Part shown: piece after piece, positions 1-8,376 of the stretch
How positions within the stretch are numbered: position 1 is the first letter of the stretch
Layout: each line of letters opens with the position of its first letter
Origin: JAEXOD01 sp963663265
Lineage (GTDB): Bacteria; Bacteroidota; Ignavibacteria; Ignavibacteriales; Melioribacteraceae
Assembly (NCBI GenBank): GCA_963663265.2
Contig: CAXXXM010000002.1
Span: forward strand, 1,798,001-1,862,000
Direction: 5' to 3'
Length of the DNA: 64,000 bases
Notes under the pieces: model-generated
The model's database searches: none
What the model saw: the letters and a program-made list of their open reading frames with translations, nothing else
Told to the model about the DNA's origin: nothing
Made by a program: the position numbers and the translations under genes

Positions 1-234
1 CATAAAATTGAAGTAATTTTAGAAAAAGAGGGGAATAATATTGAGATAACCCTTATTGATGATGGTCAAGAATTTGATCCTACAAAAAAAGAAAAACCCA
101 ATTTAGATTTAGAAGTTGAAGATAAGGGTATTGGTGGGCTTGGTATCCATTTTGTTAAAACCAAAATGGATGAAATAAAATACAAAAGAGAAGAAAATAA
201 AAATATACTAACGCTAAAAAAAATAATAAATTAA
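1..234 (+). CDS. RsbW-like anti-sigma serine kinase / HATPase, 3' end only
   Basis: The window opens inside this gene; only the last 77 residues are visible, read in frame 1 to a TAA at 232-234. The fragment carries the two glycine boxes of the GHKL ATPase fold: DDGQEFDP (G1-like) and GIGGLGIHFVK (G2-like). That arrangement, with a short C-terminal beta strand after it, is typical of single-domain RsbW/SpoIIAB serine kinases that bind sigma factors or STAS antagonists. The STAS antagonist gene starts 14 bp downstream, so the pair looks like a partner-switching module in one operon. Function is inferred from family and context; the N-box cannot be seen. Confidence 0.8.
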   Translation, partial: HKIEVILEKEGNNIEITLIDDGQEFDPTKKEKPNLDLEVEDKGIGGLGIHFVKTKMDEIKYKREENKNILTLKKIIN

Positions 235-248
235 TAAATGGTGGAAAA

Positions 249-569
249 ATGACTATTAATGTAGAAAAAAAAGACAAATACAGTATTATAAGTATAGCTG
301 GCAGATTGGATGCAAGCACATCAGGTGAATTTGAAGAACAGTTGGTTAAAAAACTTGACGAAGGTGAGGTTGATATTGTAATAAATTTTGCTGATTTGGA
401 TTATATTTCAAGTTCGGGCTTGCGAGTATTGTTAGTAGGAGCAAAAAAAATAAAAGCTGCTAACAAAAAAATGGTTCTTGCCGGTTTAAAAAAGCATATT
501 TACGAAGTATTTGAAATTGCAGGATTTACTCCAATTTTTGAAATAGTTGACTCAATTGCAAATTTATAG
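249..569 (+). CDS. STAS-domain anti-sigma factor antagonist (RsbV/SpoIIAA-like)
   Basis: A 106-residue single-domain STAS protein, the normal length for RsbV/SpoIIAA. The core motif DYISSSGLRVLL (residues about 51-62) places the phosphorylatable serine at about Ser55, which a cognate RsbW-type kinase would modify. Unphosphorylated antagonist usually binds the kinase and frees its partner. It sits between an RsbW-like gene fragment (14 bp upstream) and an RsbW-GNAT fusion (9 bp downstream), so all three probably share a transcript. A weak GGTGG ribosome site precedes the ATG. No PP2C phosphatase gene is visible in the window; one may lie upstream of position 1. Confidence 0.9.
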   Translation: MTINVEKKDKYSIISIAGRLDASTSGEFEEQLVKKLDEGEVDIVINFADLDYISSSGLRVLLVGAKKIKAANKKMVLAGLKKHIYEVFEIAGFTPIFEIVDSIANL

Positions 570-578
570 GTAAAAGCT

Positions 579-2012
579 ATGACTGAAAAGCTGAAATCTG
601 AAAGTGAGCTATCGGTAGTTATTGCAACAATACAAATTGAAGCGAACAAAACCTACATACCGGCATTGACCGGTTTTGTAAGTGGTATAGCAGAAAAATT
701 TCAGCTTAGCAGAGAAGAACGAATAAAATTAGAACTTATTACAGAAGAAGCTGCTTTAAGTATAATTGAAAATTCTTTTAGTAAGGGTCAAAAAGGGTTT
801 TATGAAGTGGCTGTTAAGTATCTTCCCGGCAAATTAAAAATATGTTTTGTTGATAAAGGGGAACCGTTTGATTTTGAAGGACATATTGATGATAACGAAA
901 ATATTGGGGCAATTTTAATTAAAGCTTTTGCCGATGAAATTAGTTTTAATAATTTGGGTAAAGATGGCAAGGAAATAATAGTTACAAAAAAAATTCCACT
1001 CCAAGCGTTTAATAGTGAGAATATTGAGCAAAATTCAGCATCAAAATACGAAGATGTTTGTAACGATGATTTGGTTTATCAGTTTATGCAGCCCGAGCAG
1101 GCATTAGAATTTACACAATTTGTTTTTAAGAATTATGAGTATAATTATCCTAACGATGGTGTTTATTACCCTGAAATACGAAAAGAATTGTTAGAAATTG
1201 GAGCACTTGATGCTTGTGTTGTACTGAATAAAAAGAATGAAATTATAGGACATATTGCTCTAAAATTAAATAATCCCGATTCAATGGTTGGCGAGTTATG
1301 CGAAGTAATAATAGATAAAAAATATCGCTCTAATAAAATATGTACTGCAATGAAGGAGTTTTTATTTAATTATTCTATGGAAATGGGGCTTTATGGAGTT
1401 TATTACAACGTTTGCTTTTTAGAAAAATTTCAACAGAATGAGGCTCCATTATCAGAATCTGTTGAGGTTGCCTTTTTGCTTTTTGATAACTCCTTAGATA
1501 ATATTTTATATTATAAAAAACTGAATAATAGCCCCGATTTAACTATCTATCCCCCTTTGCATCACCAAAATATTGTAAACCAAATTTACAAACGCTTAAA
1601 TATTAAGCGTATTATGCTTGCTGCTGATTTGAAATCGTTATTATTACATCTGCCTCAACAGACTAACTTGTTGTTAACTATCTCGTCGGAAACAAAAACA
1701 GCTTTAATAGATATTGTTGAATATGGTAATGACTTTATTGTTAAAATTAAATCGTTGTTAGGTGAGTTGACTAACAACCAAATTCTAAATGTAATAATAG
1801 ACCTGCCTTTAAGCAATCCGGTAACACAAGTAAATTGTGCAATTTTAGAAGCAGAAGGGTTTTTCTTCTCGGGAGTTTTACCCGAATATCAAAAAACCGG
1901 AGACGTGCTTAGACTTCAATATATTTCCGGTGATATTCCCAAAAAAACAAAGGCAGTAATATCGGAGTTTGGGAGTGAGCTTTTGAATTATATTTATGAA
2001 AACGCAAAATGA
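579..2012 (+). CDS. HATPase (RsbW-like) domain fused to a GNAT-like region
   Basis: A 477-residue protein. Residues about 10-145 look like a GHKL ATPase of the RsbW type: ELITEEAALSIIENSF matches the N-box (Glu and Asn in place) and DKGEPFDF the G1 box; the G2 box is weak (NIGAILIKAF). Residues about 165-310 resemble an N-acetyltransferase fold (VVLNKKNEIIGHIALKL, then GELCEVIIDKKYRSNKICTA, the usual acetyl-CoA-binding strand-turn-helix). The remaining ~160 residues are unassigned. It follows the STAS gene by 9 bp, so it is probably a second kinase or sensor arm of the same switch. Fold calls are from motifs only; the GNAT call is the less certain of the two. Confidence 0.7.
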   Translation: MTEKLKSESELSVVIATIQIEANKTYIPALTGFVSGIAEKFQLSREERIKLELITEEAALSIIENSFSKGQKGFYEVAVKYLPGKLKICFVDKGEPFDFEGHIDDNENIGAILIKAFADEISFNNLGKDGKEIIVTKKIPLQAFNSENIEQNSASKYEDVCNDDLVYQFMQPEQALEFTQFVFKNYEYNYPNDGVYYPEIRKELLEIGALDACVVLNKKNEIIGHIALKLNNPDSMVGELCEVIIDKKYRSNKICTAMKEFLFNYSMEMGLYGVYYNVCFLEKFQQNEAPLSESVEVAFLLFDNSLDNILYYKKLNNSPDLTIYPPLHHQNIVNQIYKRLNIKRIMLAADLKSLLLHLPQQTNLLLTISSETKTALIDIVEYGNDFIVKIKSLLGELTNNQILNVIIDLPLSNPVTQVNCAILEAEGFFFSGVLPEYQKTGDVLRLQYISGDIPKKTKAVISEFGSELLNYIYENAK

Positions 2013-2018
2013 AGAAAA

Positions 2019-4178
2019 TTAAAAAGCTTCTCCAATGCCTAAATGTAATTGGAATGTTTCAGGTAGAATACTCTTTTTAAAGAAACTTGTTCTATCGGAG
2101 GGATCGTAAAACTTAAAACCGAAATCAATTCTAATTGGGGCAAAGTCAGAATAATATCTTAACCCAAATCCAATAGCAACGGCAACGTTGTCAAATTCAA
2201 AATCTTTATAATCATTCCAAGTATTACCAAAATCTACAAAAACAGCAGAACCAATCCTATCTAACAATCTTAAGCGTGCTTCAATACTGCTTTCCAATTG
2301 GAAAAAACCACCGGGAGTAACCCCTCGGAATAAAACGGCTTCAAAATCTTCACTATTTAAATTATCAAAATTTATTATGGTCAATGGAACTAAATCTCTT
2401 GCCTGCCAGCCACGTAAAGAATTGCTGCCACCGGAATAAAACCTTTGATTCAACGGAATTAATGCAATATCACCTCTATGGGCAAAAATATAACCGGTCT
2501 TAAATTTGGCTGCTATAACATTTACTTTACTGCTAAATAAAGAGAAATAACCCATTGCAGTAAAAACGGTTTTTAAATAACCCGTAGCTGAATAAGGGTA
2601 ATTAAATAGTTTGCTGATTAAAAACGGAATTGAATTTCCATCTTCAATTAATAATGATAAATTATAACCACTTGTTGGAAATAAAAAATCATCTGCTTTG
2701 TTAATGCTCATATCAATACCAAGAATAGCATTGGTTGATTTAATGCTCTTGCTCCCTTGCGATTCAACAAATTCTTTGGATAGTATTTTAGCCGTGTCAG
2801 CTGATATATTGTAATCTCTTGTAAGCAAAGTTGTATAAGCATCAATAAGATAAGAATTACTGTAAACGTAACGAGAATACTCCCAATTAAAATAAGTCCC
2901 TAAAGAAGTTAAGTATACTTTACGAGGTAATTCAAATGTTAAATTAACTTTAGTACCATAAATTGTTGCGTTATATTCTGCTTCTTTTTTCTGAACTGTC
3001 AAGTAAGTTTCAAATTTAGTATTAATTGGCTCTCCAAATAAAAACGGTTGTTCAATACTTCCTCTTATATCGGCGTAACCGTAAACCGTTGTATCGTTTA
3101 ATTCAGGGTGCATTAAAAATTCGGTAATACTTTGAGCAGCAGAAGAAGCACTTAACGATAATTTGCGAGCTGAACCAAGAAAGTTCTTTTTTGTATAACC
3201 TAAGCTAAAACCCAAGTTAAAAGCGTTTTCTTCGTTATTCACAATTATTTCCGGGGAAAGTTCGTGTAACAGTCCTATATCCGTAATTATATTTATAGGT
3301 ACATAGTTGCCTGATGTATCCGAAGAAACTCCTGTAATTAAAGCAGAACCAAACAAATTTGTTCTGTACAAACGAACTTGTGCTTTTTGTAAATCGTATA
3401 AACTATAATAAGAATTATCTTGTATGTCTGCCACCTCTCTAACAAGTTCATCATCAACAAGCTCTTTCCCTTCGCCAGTTTTTTCAACTCTTATATCTTT
3501 AATTTTATATCTATTACCTAAGTTAAAAGAAATTTGTACATCTACTTTGTTTTTCATTGTGTCAATTTGTACGTAGGGGTTACCAACCGTAGAGCAAAGC
3601 ATGTATCCATTATCGCGACAGAATGTTAAAATTGAACTTTGTTTCTCGTCGATTAATCTTCCCGAGTAATTTGCACTTGTATCAATTGAACAAATATCAT
3701 TTACCTTGTTGGCAAATTCTTGTGGTAAATCATCTAAGCCCGTTACGGTAAACGAGTTAATAGTGGATTGAGTCCCTTCTACAATATGAAAAGTTAAAAT
3801 TGCGGACATATTAACTGTATCAATAGAGTAAGAAGTGAAAAACTGGGCTTTAAAAAAACCATTGGAATAGTAATAATTTCTAAGGGCTGCCATATCTCCC
3901 GGTATAATTAAAGAGTCAAAATAGACGGGGGACTGTCCAAAAGATGTATATTTTTGTAAGGTTTGGGAAAACCAACCTGGTGATTCTTTTGCAGAAACAA
4001 TAGTTTGTAAAACAGGAGTTGGTACTTCTCTATTCCCATGAAAAAGCACTTGGTCTAATTCATACTTTGAAGTTTCTAAGAATTGGGAAAATAAAGCTGT
4101 TGGTAAATAAAACAATATACTTACGTAAAATAGCAGTTTTAATTTTGATTTAATATACAATAGAAACTCGAGTACCAA
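2019..4178 (-). CDS. Omp85-family outer membrane protein (BamA/TamA-like) with POTRA domains
   Basis: A protein of up to 719 residues: signal peptide ending in ALFSQ, N-terminal POTRA-like repeats (about residues 40-300), then a 16-strand barrel with the family marks GGSNSLRGWQARDLVP and the C-terminal block YYSDFAPIRIDFGFKF. Such proteins insert or translocate outer membrane proteins; at this length it resembles a TamA/BamA-type factor. There is no ATG at the 5' end. The TTG at 4178 overlaps the upstream gene by 29 bp; a second TTG at 4160 would give a cleaner signal peptide (MYIKSKLKLLFYVS...) and still overlap the upstream stop, so translation is probably coupled to the L,D-transpeptidase-like gene. 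Confidence 0.88.
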   Translation of the reverse strand: MVLEFLLYIKSKLKLLFYVSILFYLPTALFSQFLETSKYELDQVLFHGNREVPTPVLQTIVSAKESPGWFSQTLQKYTSFGQSPVYFDSLIIPGDMAALRNYYYSNGFFKAQFFTSYSIDTVNMSAILTFHIVEGTQSTINSFTVTGLDDLPQEFANKVNDICSIDTSANYSGRLIDEKQSSILTFCRDNGYMLCSTVGNPYVQIDTMKNKVDVQISFNLGNRYKIKDIRVEKTGEGKELVDDELVREVADIQDNSYYSLYDLQKAQVRLYRTNLFGSALITGVSSDTSGNYVPINIITDIGLLHELSPEIIVNNEENAFNLGFSLGYTKKNFLGSARKLSLSASSAAQSITEFLMHPELNDTTVYGYADIRGSIEQPFLFGEPINTKFETYLTVQKKEAEYNATIYGTKVNLTFELPRKVYLTSLGTYFNWEYSRYVYSNSYLIDAYTTLLTRDYNISADTAKILSKEFVESQGSKSIKSTNAILGIDMSINKADDFLFPTSGYNLSLLIEDGNSIPFLISKLFNYPYSATGYLKTVFTAMGYFSLFSSKVNVIAAKFKTGYIFAHRGDIALIPLNQRFYSGGSNSLRGWQARDLVPLTIINFDNLNSEDFEAVLFRGVTPGGFFQLESSIEARLRLLDRIGSAVFVDFGNTWNDYKDFEFDNVAVAIGFGLRYYSDFAPIRIDFGFKFYDPSDRTSFFKKSILPETFQLHLGIGEAF

Positions 4179-4776
4179 TTTTTATTATAGGATATATTTC
4201 ATTAATGTTTTCATCACTTATCGATACAGAACCATTAGTCCAATTAAATGAAAACGGAAGATTCTTAAAAATAAAATTAAATCTTCCCATACCATGTATT
4301 CCGATATTGGCACTTATTGAAGTGCTGTCACTCGGACAATCTCTGTTATTCCATGATTGTTGTAGCAGTAAAAATTCACTTTTTGTTATCCAATTTTCGC
4401 GATATGCTTCGGTAACATCTTTTTCATTTGGATAATTTATTCTAAAAAACTTGGTAAACTTTGATAATGTATCAATTGCACAAACTTTATATTCTCCAAT
4501 TGGTGTTATATAATCGTCTTTTGATTGTTTAACAGTTCCAAAATTTTTACCAAAAACAGCTTTATAACTTTTAACCAAAACTGAATCGGAATATAATTCC
4601 AATCGATATTTTTTTCTATTAACAATTAAGTAAACGTTATTTAATTCGGTAATGTTTTTTTCAATCATTGCTTCTTCTAAGGTTACTTCGCGGATATTTA
4701 AAATAATCCCATAGGTAATCATACCGGCAAAAAAAACAAACATTCCTGCAATAATATATAAAACGTTACGTATCAA
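4150..4776 (-). CDS. YkuD/L,D-transpeptidase-like protein with catalytic Cys replaced by Ser
   Basis: A 208-residue protein with one N-terminal membrane anchor (residues 5-26). Residues about 45-205 match the YkuD (ErfK/YbiS) fold: substrate-entry region TPIGEYKV, then GIHGMG with the conserved His (His161), then NWTNGSVSISDENINEIY and GTRVSIVY. In active enzymes the motif is (S/T)xGC(I/V); here the residue at the cysteine position is Ser183 (codon TCT; TGT would be Cys). Known family chemistry needs this Cys for the 3-3 peptidoglycan cross-link or lipoprotein tethering, so activity is doubtful. It overlaps the Omp85 gene downstream. Fold call is firm; function is open. Confidence 0.8.
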   Translation of the reverse strand: MIRNVLYIIAGMFVFFAGMITYGIILNIREVTLEEAMIEKNITELNNVYLIVNRKKYRLELYSDSVLVKSYKAVFGKNFGTVKQSKDDYITPIGEYKVCAIDTLSKFTKFFRINYPNEKDVTEAYRENWITKSEFLLLQQSWNNRDCPSDSTSISANIGIHGMGRFNFIFKNLPFSFNWTNGSVSISDENINEIYPIIKIGTRVSIVY

Positions 4777-4921
4777 ATTAAGAATAAAATAAATTAAAAA
4801 TAAAGAAAATATCCATAAAACAGATGATTATAAGACGCATGGGAAATAGAATAAGTTGCGGATTCTAAAATCTATTTTATAGATTTAGAAATAACAAGCC
4901 TTCAAGAACTTAAAACAGTTA

Positions 4922-5065
4922 TTAAGGGTTTTTCTTTAATTGTTCCTGATACTTTTTCCAGCCGGGACACCATTTAGTGTGCCAACGCCAAAGCTTTGCA
5001 ATAAAGGAATTTGGTTTTAATTCAGCTTTTTTTCTAAGCTGACAATTTTCGCATTTATCTTCCAT
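4922..5065 (-). CDS. Small 47-aa protein with CxxC motif
   Basis: An ATG at 5065 opens a 47-codon frame ending in TAA at 4922. The product begins MEDKCENCQLRKKAEL (a CxxC pair), has a Trp-rich core FIAKLWRWHTKWCPGW with a third Cys, and is strongly basic. The ATG overlaps the stop of the upstream membrane protein as TAATG, a normal sign of translational coupling, which is the main reason to accept such a short gene. It could bind zinc or iron through its cysteines. I do not recognise a named family; function is unknown. Confidence 0.72.
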   Translation of the reverse strand: MEDKCENCQLRKKAELKPNSFIAKLWRWHTKWCPGWKKYQEQLKKNP

Positions 5066-5571
5066 TATGATCTTTTATAAAAGTAATAAATATAGATAGA
5101 AAATACTAAGCTAACTACTAATTGAATCAAAATAGGTGTGCTGAATAATTCTCCTTCAATAACGGCGAATTGAATAAATGCATATTTTGCCAAATAGTAA
5201 ATGATTTTGCTGATTATTATACTGGAAAAAATAGGAATAATAACATTGTTAAACTTTTTAGTTAAATAGAAAAATAATGTAATATTTAACGTTAATTCCA
5301 TCATTATTAAGCCGGCTTTTGCAAAAACCGGATGACTGGATATAAAGAAAGAGAATAATGGTAAAGTTAAAGCTAAAATTACTGAATTTTCTTTTTTTGT
5401 ATGTGCAAGAGCCAAAATTATTACAATACGCATTGGGTCTAAATAATAAATTGGCAATCCTGCCATGTGAGAAAGAGCAGGGGCAAAGTAGATAAATGTA
5501 ATTGCTAATAAATCAAAAATTCCACTTTTAATTATTCCTTTTTCTTTTAATATACTTAATGTGTTGTCCAT
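5065..5571 (-). CDS. Small multi-pass inner membrane protein of unknown function
   Basis: A 168-residue hydrophobic protein with about five membrane segments (about residues 20-36, 45-57, 62-78, 82-105, 112-130 and a last one near 145-163). Notable motif: SSHPVFAKAGLIMMELTLNI in the middle. Size and layout resemble ECF-transporter S components or related small membrane proteins, but nothing diagnostic is seen and I do not assign a substrate. It is divergent from the DUF362/polyferredoxin operon (159 bp between starts) and is coupled by a 1-bp overlap to the 47-aa Cys-motif gene, so a role alongside the iron-sulfur operon is possible. Confidence 0.75.
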   Translation of the reverse strand: MDNTLSILKEKGIIKSGIFDLLAITFIYFAPALSHMAGLPIYYLDPMRIVIILALAHTKKENSVILALTLPLFSFFISSHPVFAKAGLIMMELTLNITLFFYLTKKFNNVIIPIFSSIIISKIIYYLAKYAFIQFAVIEGELFSTPILIQLVVSLVFSIYIYYFYKRS

Positions 5572-5730
5572 AGCCTTTTTATATTATTTTTAAGTTTCAG
5601 TTAACAAAATAAATTAATTAATTTAAATTATCAATAACGAATTAATTTTTAGTTAAAAAGAATTTTACTGTATAAATATAAAACTTTTATTATTTTTAGA
5701 ATAGTAAATCAAAATAATAACAGGCTAAAA

Positions 5731-6645
5731 ATGAAAAGGCGTGATTTTCTTAAAACAAGTTTTACAGCAGGAGTGGGTGGTTTTCTTTTAGGTAGCAGTA
5801 TTAATGCATTTGCCAACTCTAAACATTTTTTATCTGCAAATTATGATTTGGTTGCTGTTAAAGGGGGAATGCCTGATAAAATGTTTGATAAAGCCATTCA
5901 ATCTATGGGTGGAATGAAAAATTTTGTTAAAAAGAATCAGCGTGTCGTTTTGAAACCTAATATTGGCTGGGATGTAAGTCCAGAATTAGCCGCAAACACA
6001 AACCCATTATTAGTAAAAAGAATTATTGAACATTGTTTGAACGCTGGAGCAAAAGAAGTTTTAGTTTTTGATAATACATGTGATAAATGGGATAGATGTT
6101 ATTCTAATAGTGGTATTGAAAAAGTAGTTAAAGAAGCAGGCGGAAAAATAGCACCGGGAAATAAAGAAAGTTACTATCAAAGTGTACAGATATCAAAAGG
6201 GAAAAGACTTAAAGATACTAAAGTTCACGAACTTATTTTAGAAGCTGATGTTTTTTTGAATGTTCCGATACTTAAAAATCATAGCTCTGCCAAACTGACT
6301 ATGGCTATGAAAAACCATATGGGAATTATATGGGATAGGGGTTATTGGCACAGAAATGATTTGCACCAATGTATTGCGGATTTTAGTACATATAGAAAAC
6401 CTGATTTAAATATTTTAGATGCATATAATGTAATGATGCAACATGGTCCACGCGGAGTTGATAAAGGTGATATTTCCAATATGCAGTCCTTGCTTGTTTC
6501 AAAGGATATTGTTGCAATTGATGCTGCCGGTGCAAAATTATTTGGAATGAATCCCGATGATGTTGATTATATTAAAATGGCTGATTCTATGGGTGTTGGT
6601 TCAAAAAATCTTGATAAGTTAAATATAGATAGAATAAAAGTTTAA
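5731..6645 (+). CDS. DUF362 domain protein with Tat signal
   Basis: A 304-residue exported protein. The N-terminus MKRRDFLKTSFTAGVGGFLL is a textbook twin-arginine signal (RRDFLK), implying folding, perhaps with a cofactor, before export. The rest matches the DUF362 family: VVLKPNIGW near residue 75, NVPILKNHSSAKLTMAMKNHMG near residues 180-200, and a C-terminal VAIDAAGAKLFGMNPDD block. DUF362 proteins are commonly found beside ferredoxin-like proteins; their reaction is not established. One base separates its stop from the start of the polyferredoxin gene, so they form one transcript and probably one periplasmic-facing redox unit. Confidence 0.9.
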   Translation: MKRRDFLKTSFTAGVGGFLLGSSINAFANSKHFLSANYDLVAVKGGMPDKMFDKAIQSMGGMKNFVKKNQRVVLKPNIGWDVSPELAANTNPLLVKRIIEHCLNAGAKEVLVFDNTCDKWDRCYSNSGIEKVVKEAGGKIAPGNKESYYQSVQISKGKRLKDTKVHELILEADVFLNVPILKNHSSAKLTMAMKNHMGIIWDRGYWHRNDLHQCIADFSTYRKPDLNILDAYNVMMQHGPRGVDKGDISNMQSLLVSKDIVAIDAAGAKLFGMNPDDVDYIKMADSMGVGSKNLDKLNIDRIKV

Positions 6646-6646
6646 T

Positions 6647-8209
6647 ATGTCTTTATCGTTTCTAAAAAAAATTAGAGTTGTCGTTTCTCTACTGTTTTTG
6701 TTGGCAACTTTATCGCTGTTTTTTGACCTAACTCATGGAGTGGTATCAATTATTGCAGAACCTGTATTATATCTACAATTTATTCCATCGTTGTTTAAAT
6801 TGTTTGCAAAGGTTGGTATTTATTCGTTAGGGTTTTTAGTTGTAATAATATTAACAACACTATTTGGAAGAGTTTATTGTTCTACTGTTTGCCCGCTTGG
6901 AATAATGCAGGATGTTATTTCGTGGCTTTCAAAAAAAATAAATAAAAAGAAAAAATTTAAGTTTTCTAAAGAATATTTTTTCTTACGAAATGGTATAATG
7001 ATAATAACAATTGTTTCGGTATTTGCCGGAACAATGTTGTTTATAAATATATTAGACCCTTACAGTAATTTTGGAAGAATTGCCGCACAATTATTAAGAC
7101 CTATCTACATTTTTGGAAACAATATAGTTTCTGCAGTTTTGGAAATGTTTAACAGTTACGCTGTTTCACCACTCGATTATAAATCGATAAGACTTGGATT
7201 ATTGGCTTTTCCTGTTTCGGTATTTTTTGTTATTGCTTTTATGTCTTATAAACATGGACGTTTATATTGTAATACTATTTGCCCGTTAGGCAGCTGGTTA
7301 GGAGCTTTATCAAAAATTTCGGTATTTAGAATAAGTATTGAAGATGATAAATGTAAAAGCTGTGGTGCCTGCGAAAAAGTTTGTAAAGCTGAATGCATTG
7401 ATAGCAAAGAAAAAACTATTGATGTAAGTCGTTGTGTTGACTGCTTTAATTGCTTGACAGTATGTCCATCTAATGGCGTTACAATAATAAATTCCTACAA
7501 AAAAAATAAAAAAAAGGCTGATGAAGTTATTTTTTCTGAAAGTAAAAGAAAATTTGTTAAAGATGTTTCAATGTTTGTATTGGGTTCGACGGCAATTGTA
7601 AAAGCTCAGGAAAAAATCAAATCATATAAAGTAAATAAAGTTCCTACTAATAAGAAGTATTATGCAACACCTCCCGGTTCATTAAGCCATGAACACTTTA
7701 CAAGCTTTTGTACTGCATGTAATTTGTGTGTAAGTGTATGCCCTACAAATGTTTTACAACCCTCGTTTTTAGAATATGGAATGCTTGGAATACTTCAACC
7801 ATATTTAGAAAACCATAAAGGTTTTTGCAATTTTGAATGCAATCTTTGTAGTACAGTTTGCCCAAGTGGTGCAATATTACCAATTTCGTTAGAAAAGAAA
7901 AAAGCTACGCAGTTAGGTATTGCCCATTTTATTCAAGATAATTGTATTGTTTATACTGAAAAAACAGATTGCGGAGCTTGTAGTGAACACTGTCCCACAA
8001 AAGCAGTAAAAATGGAACCACATGGAAATTTGGTTGCTCCTAAAGTTTACGAAGAGTTTTGTATTGGGTGCGGTGCTTGTGAATATGCGTGTCCAACCAA
8101 ACCGCATAAAGCAATTTATGTTGAAGGGAATATTGTTCATAAAAAAGCAAAAAAACCAGTTGTCGAAAAAATAAATACTCCAACTTCAACTGAAGATTTT
8201 CCATTCTAA
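6647..8209 (+). CDS. Membrane-bound polyferredoxin (NapH-NapG-like fusion)
   Basis: A 520-residue protein in two parts. Residues 1-235 hold about four membrane segments and two CxxxCP motifs (CSTVCPLG, CNTICPLG), the mark of NapH/MauN/CcoG-type proteins. Two 4Fe-4S motifs follow (CKSCGACEKVC, CVDCFNCLTVCP). Near residue 300 a second, degenerate Tat-like stretch occurs (SKRKFVKDVSMFVLGSTA), then a NapG-like part with further Cys clusters (CTACNLCVSVCP, CNFECNLCSTVCP, CGACSEHCP, CIGCGACEYACP). This looks like quinol-oxidising NapH fused to the electron carrier NapG, passing electrons across the membrane. No nitrate reductase is nearby; the likely partner is the DUF362 protein encoded immediately upstream. 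Confidence 0.88.
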   Translation: MSLSFLKKIRVVVSLLFLLATLSLFFDLTHGVVSIIAEPVLYLQFIPSLFKLFAKVGIYSLGFLVVIILTTLFGRVYCSTVCPLGIMQDVISWLSKKINKKKKFKFSKEYFFLRNGIMIITIVSVFAGTMLFINILDPYSNFGRIAAQLLRPIYIFGNNIVSAVLEMFNSYAVSPLDYKSIRLGLLAFPVSVFFVIAFMSYKHGRLYCNTICPLGSWLGALSKISVFRISIEDDKCKSCGACEKVCKAECIDSKEKTIDVSRCVDCFNCLTVCPSNGVTIINSYKKNKKKADEVIFSESKRKFVKDVSMFVLGSTAIVKAQEKIKSYKVNKVPTNKKYYATPPGSLSHEHFTSFCTACNLCVSVCPTNVLQPSFLEYGMLGILQPYLENHKGFCNFECNLCSTVCPSGAILPISLEKKKATQLGIAHFIQDNCIVYTEKTDCGACSEHCPTKAVKMEPHGNLVAPKVYEEFCIGCGACEYACPTKPHKAIYVEGNIVHKKAKKPVVEKINTPTSTEDFPF

Positions 8210-8376
8210 ATTTAATAACAATCCAACCTTAAAAATCAAGTCAATATTAAGTTTGTGTTAACTCCGTCACAATCGAGAAACTTTTCTCTTCTTTTATGAA
8301 ACTTCTTTGTAAGTTTGCCGTCGTAATAAGTGTATTTTGAAAAAATACAGGCATTTATTCATAAAAAGGAAAAAAC

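Noticed and set aside
4863..4888. Imperfect palindrome TCTAAAATCTATTTTATAGATTTAGA as an operator or terminator
   Set aside because: AT-only composition makes such palindromes common here; no T tract or promoter boxes next to it.
8210..8376. Riboswitch (for example cobalamin) before the TonB receptor
   Set aside because: Only ~167 bp and no conserved box or nested stem pattern could be recognised.
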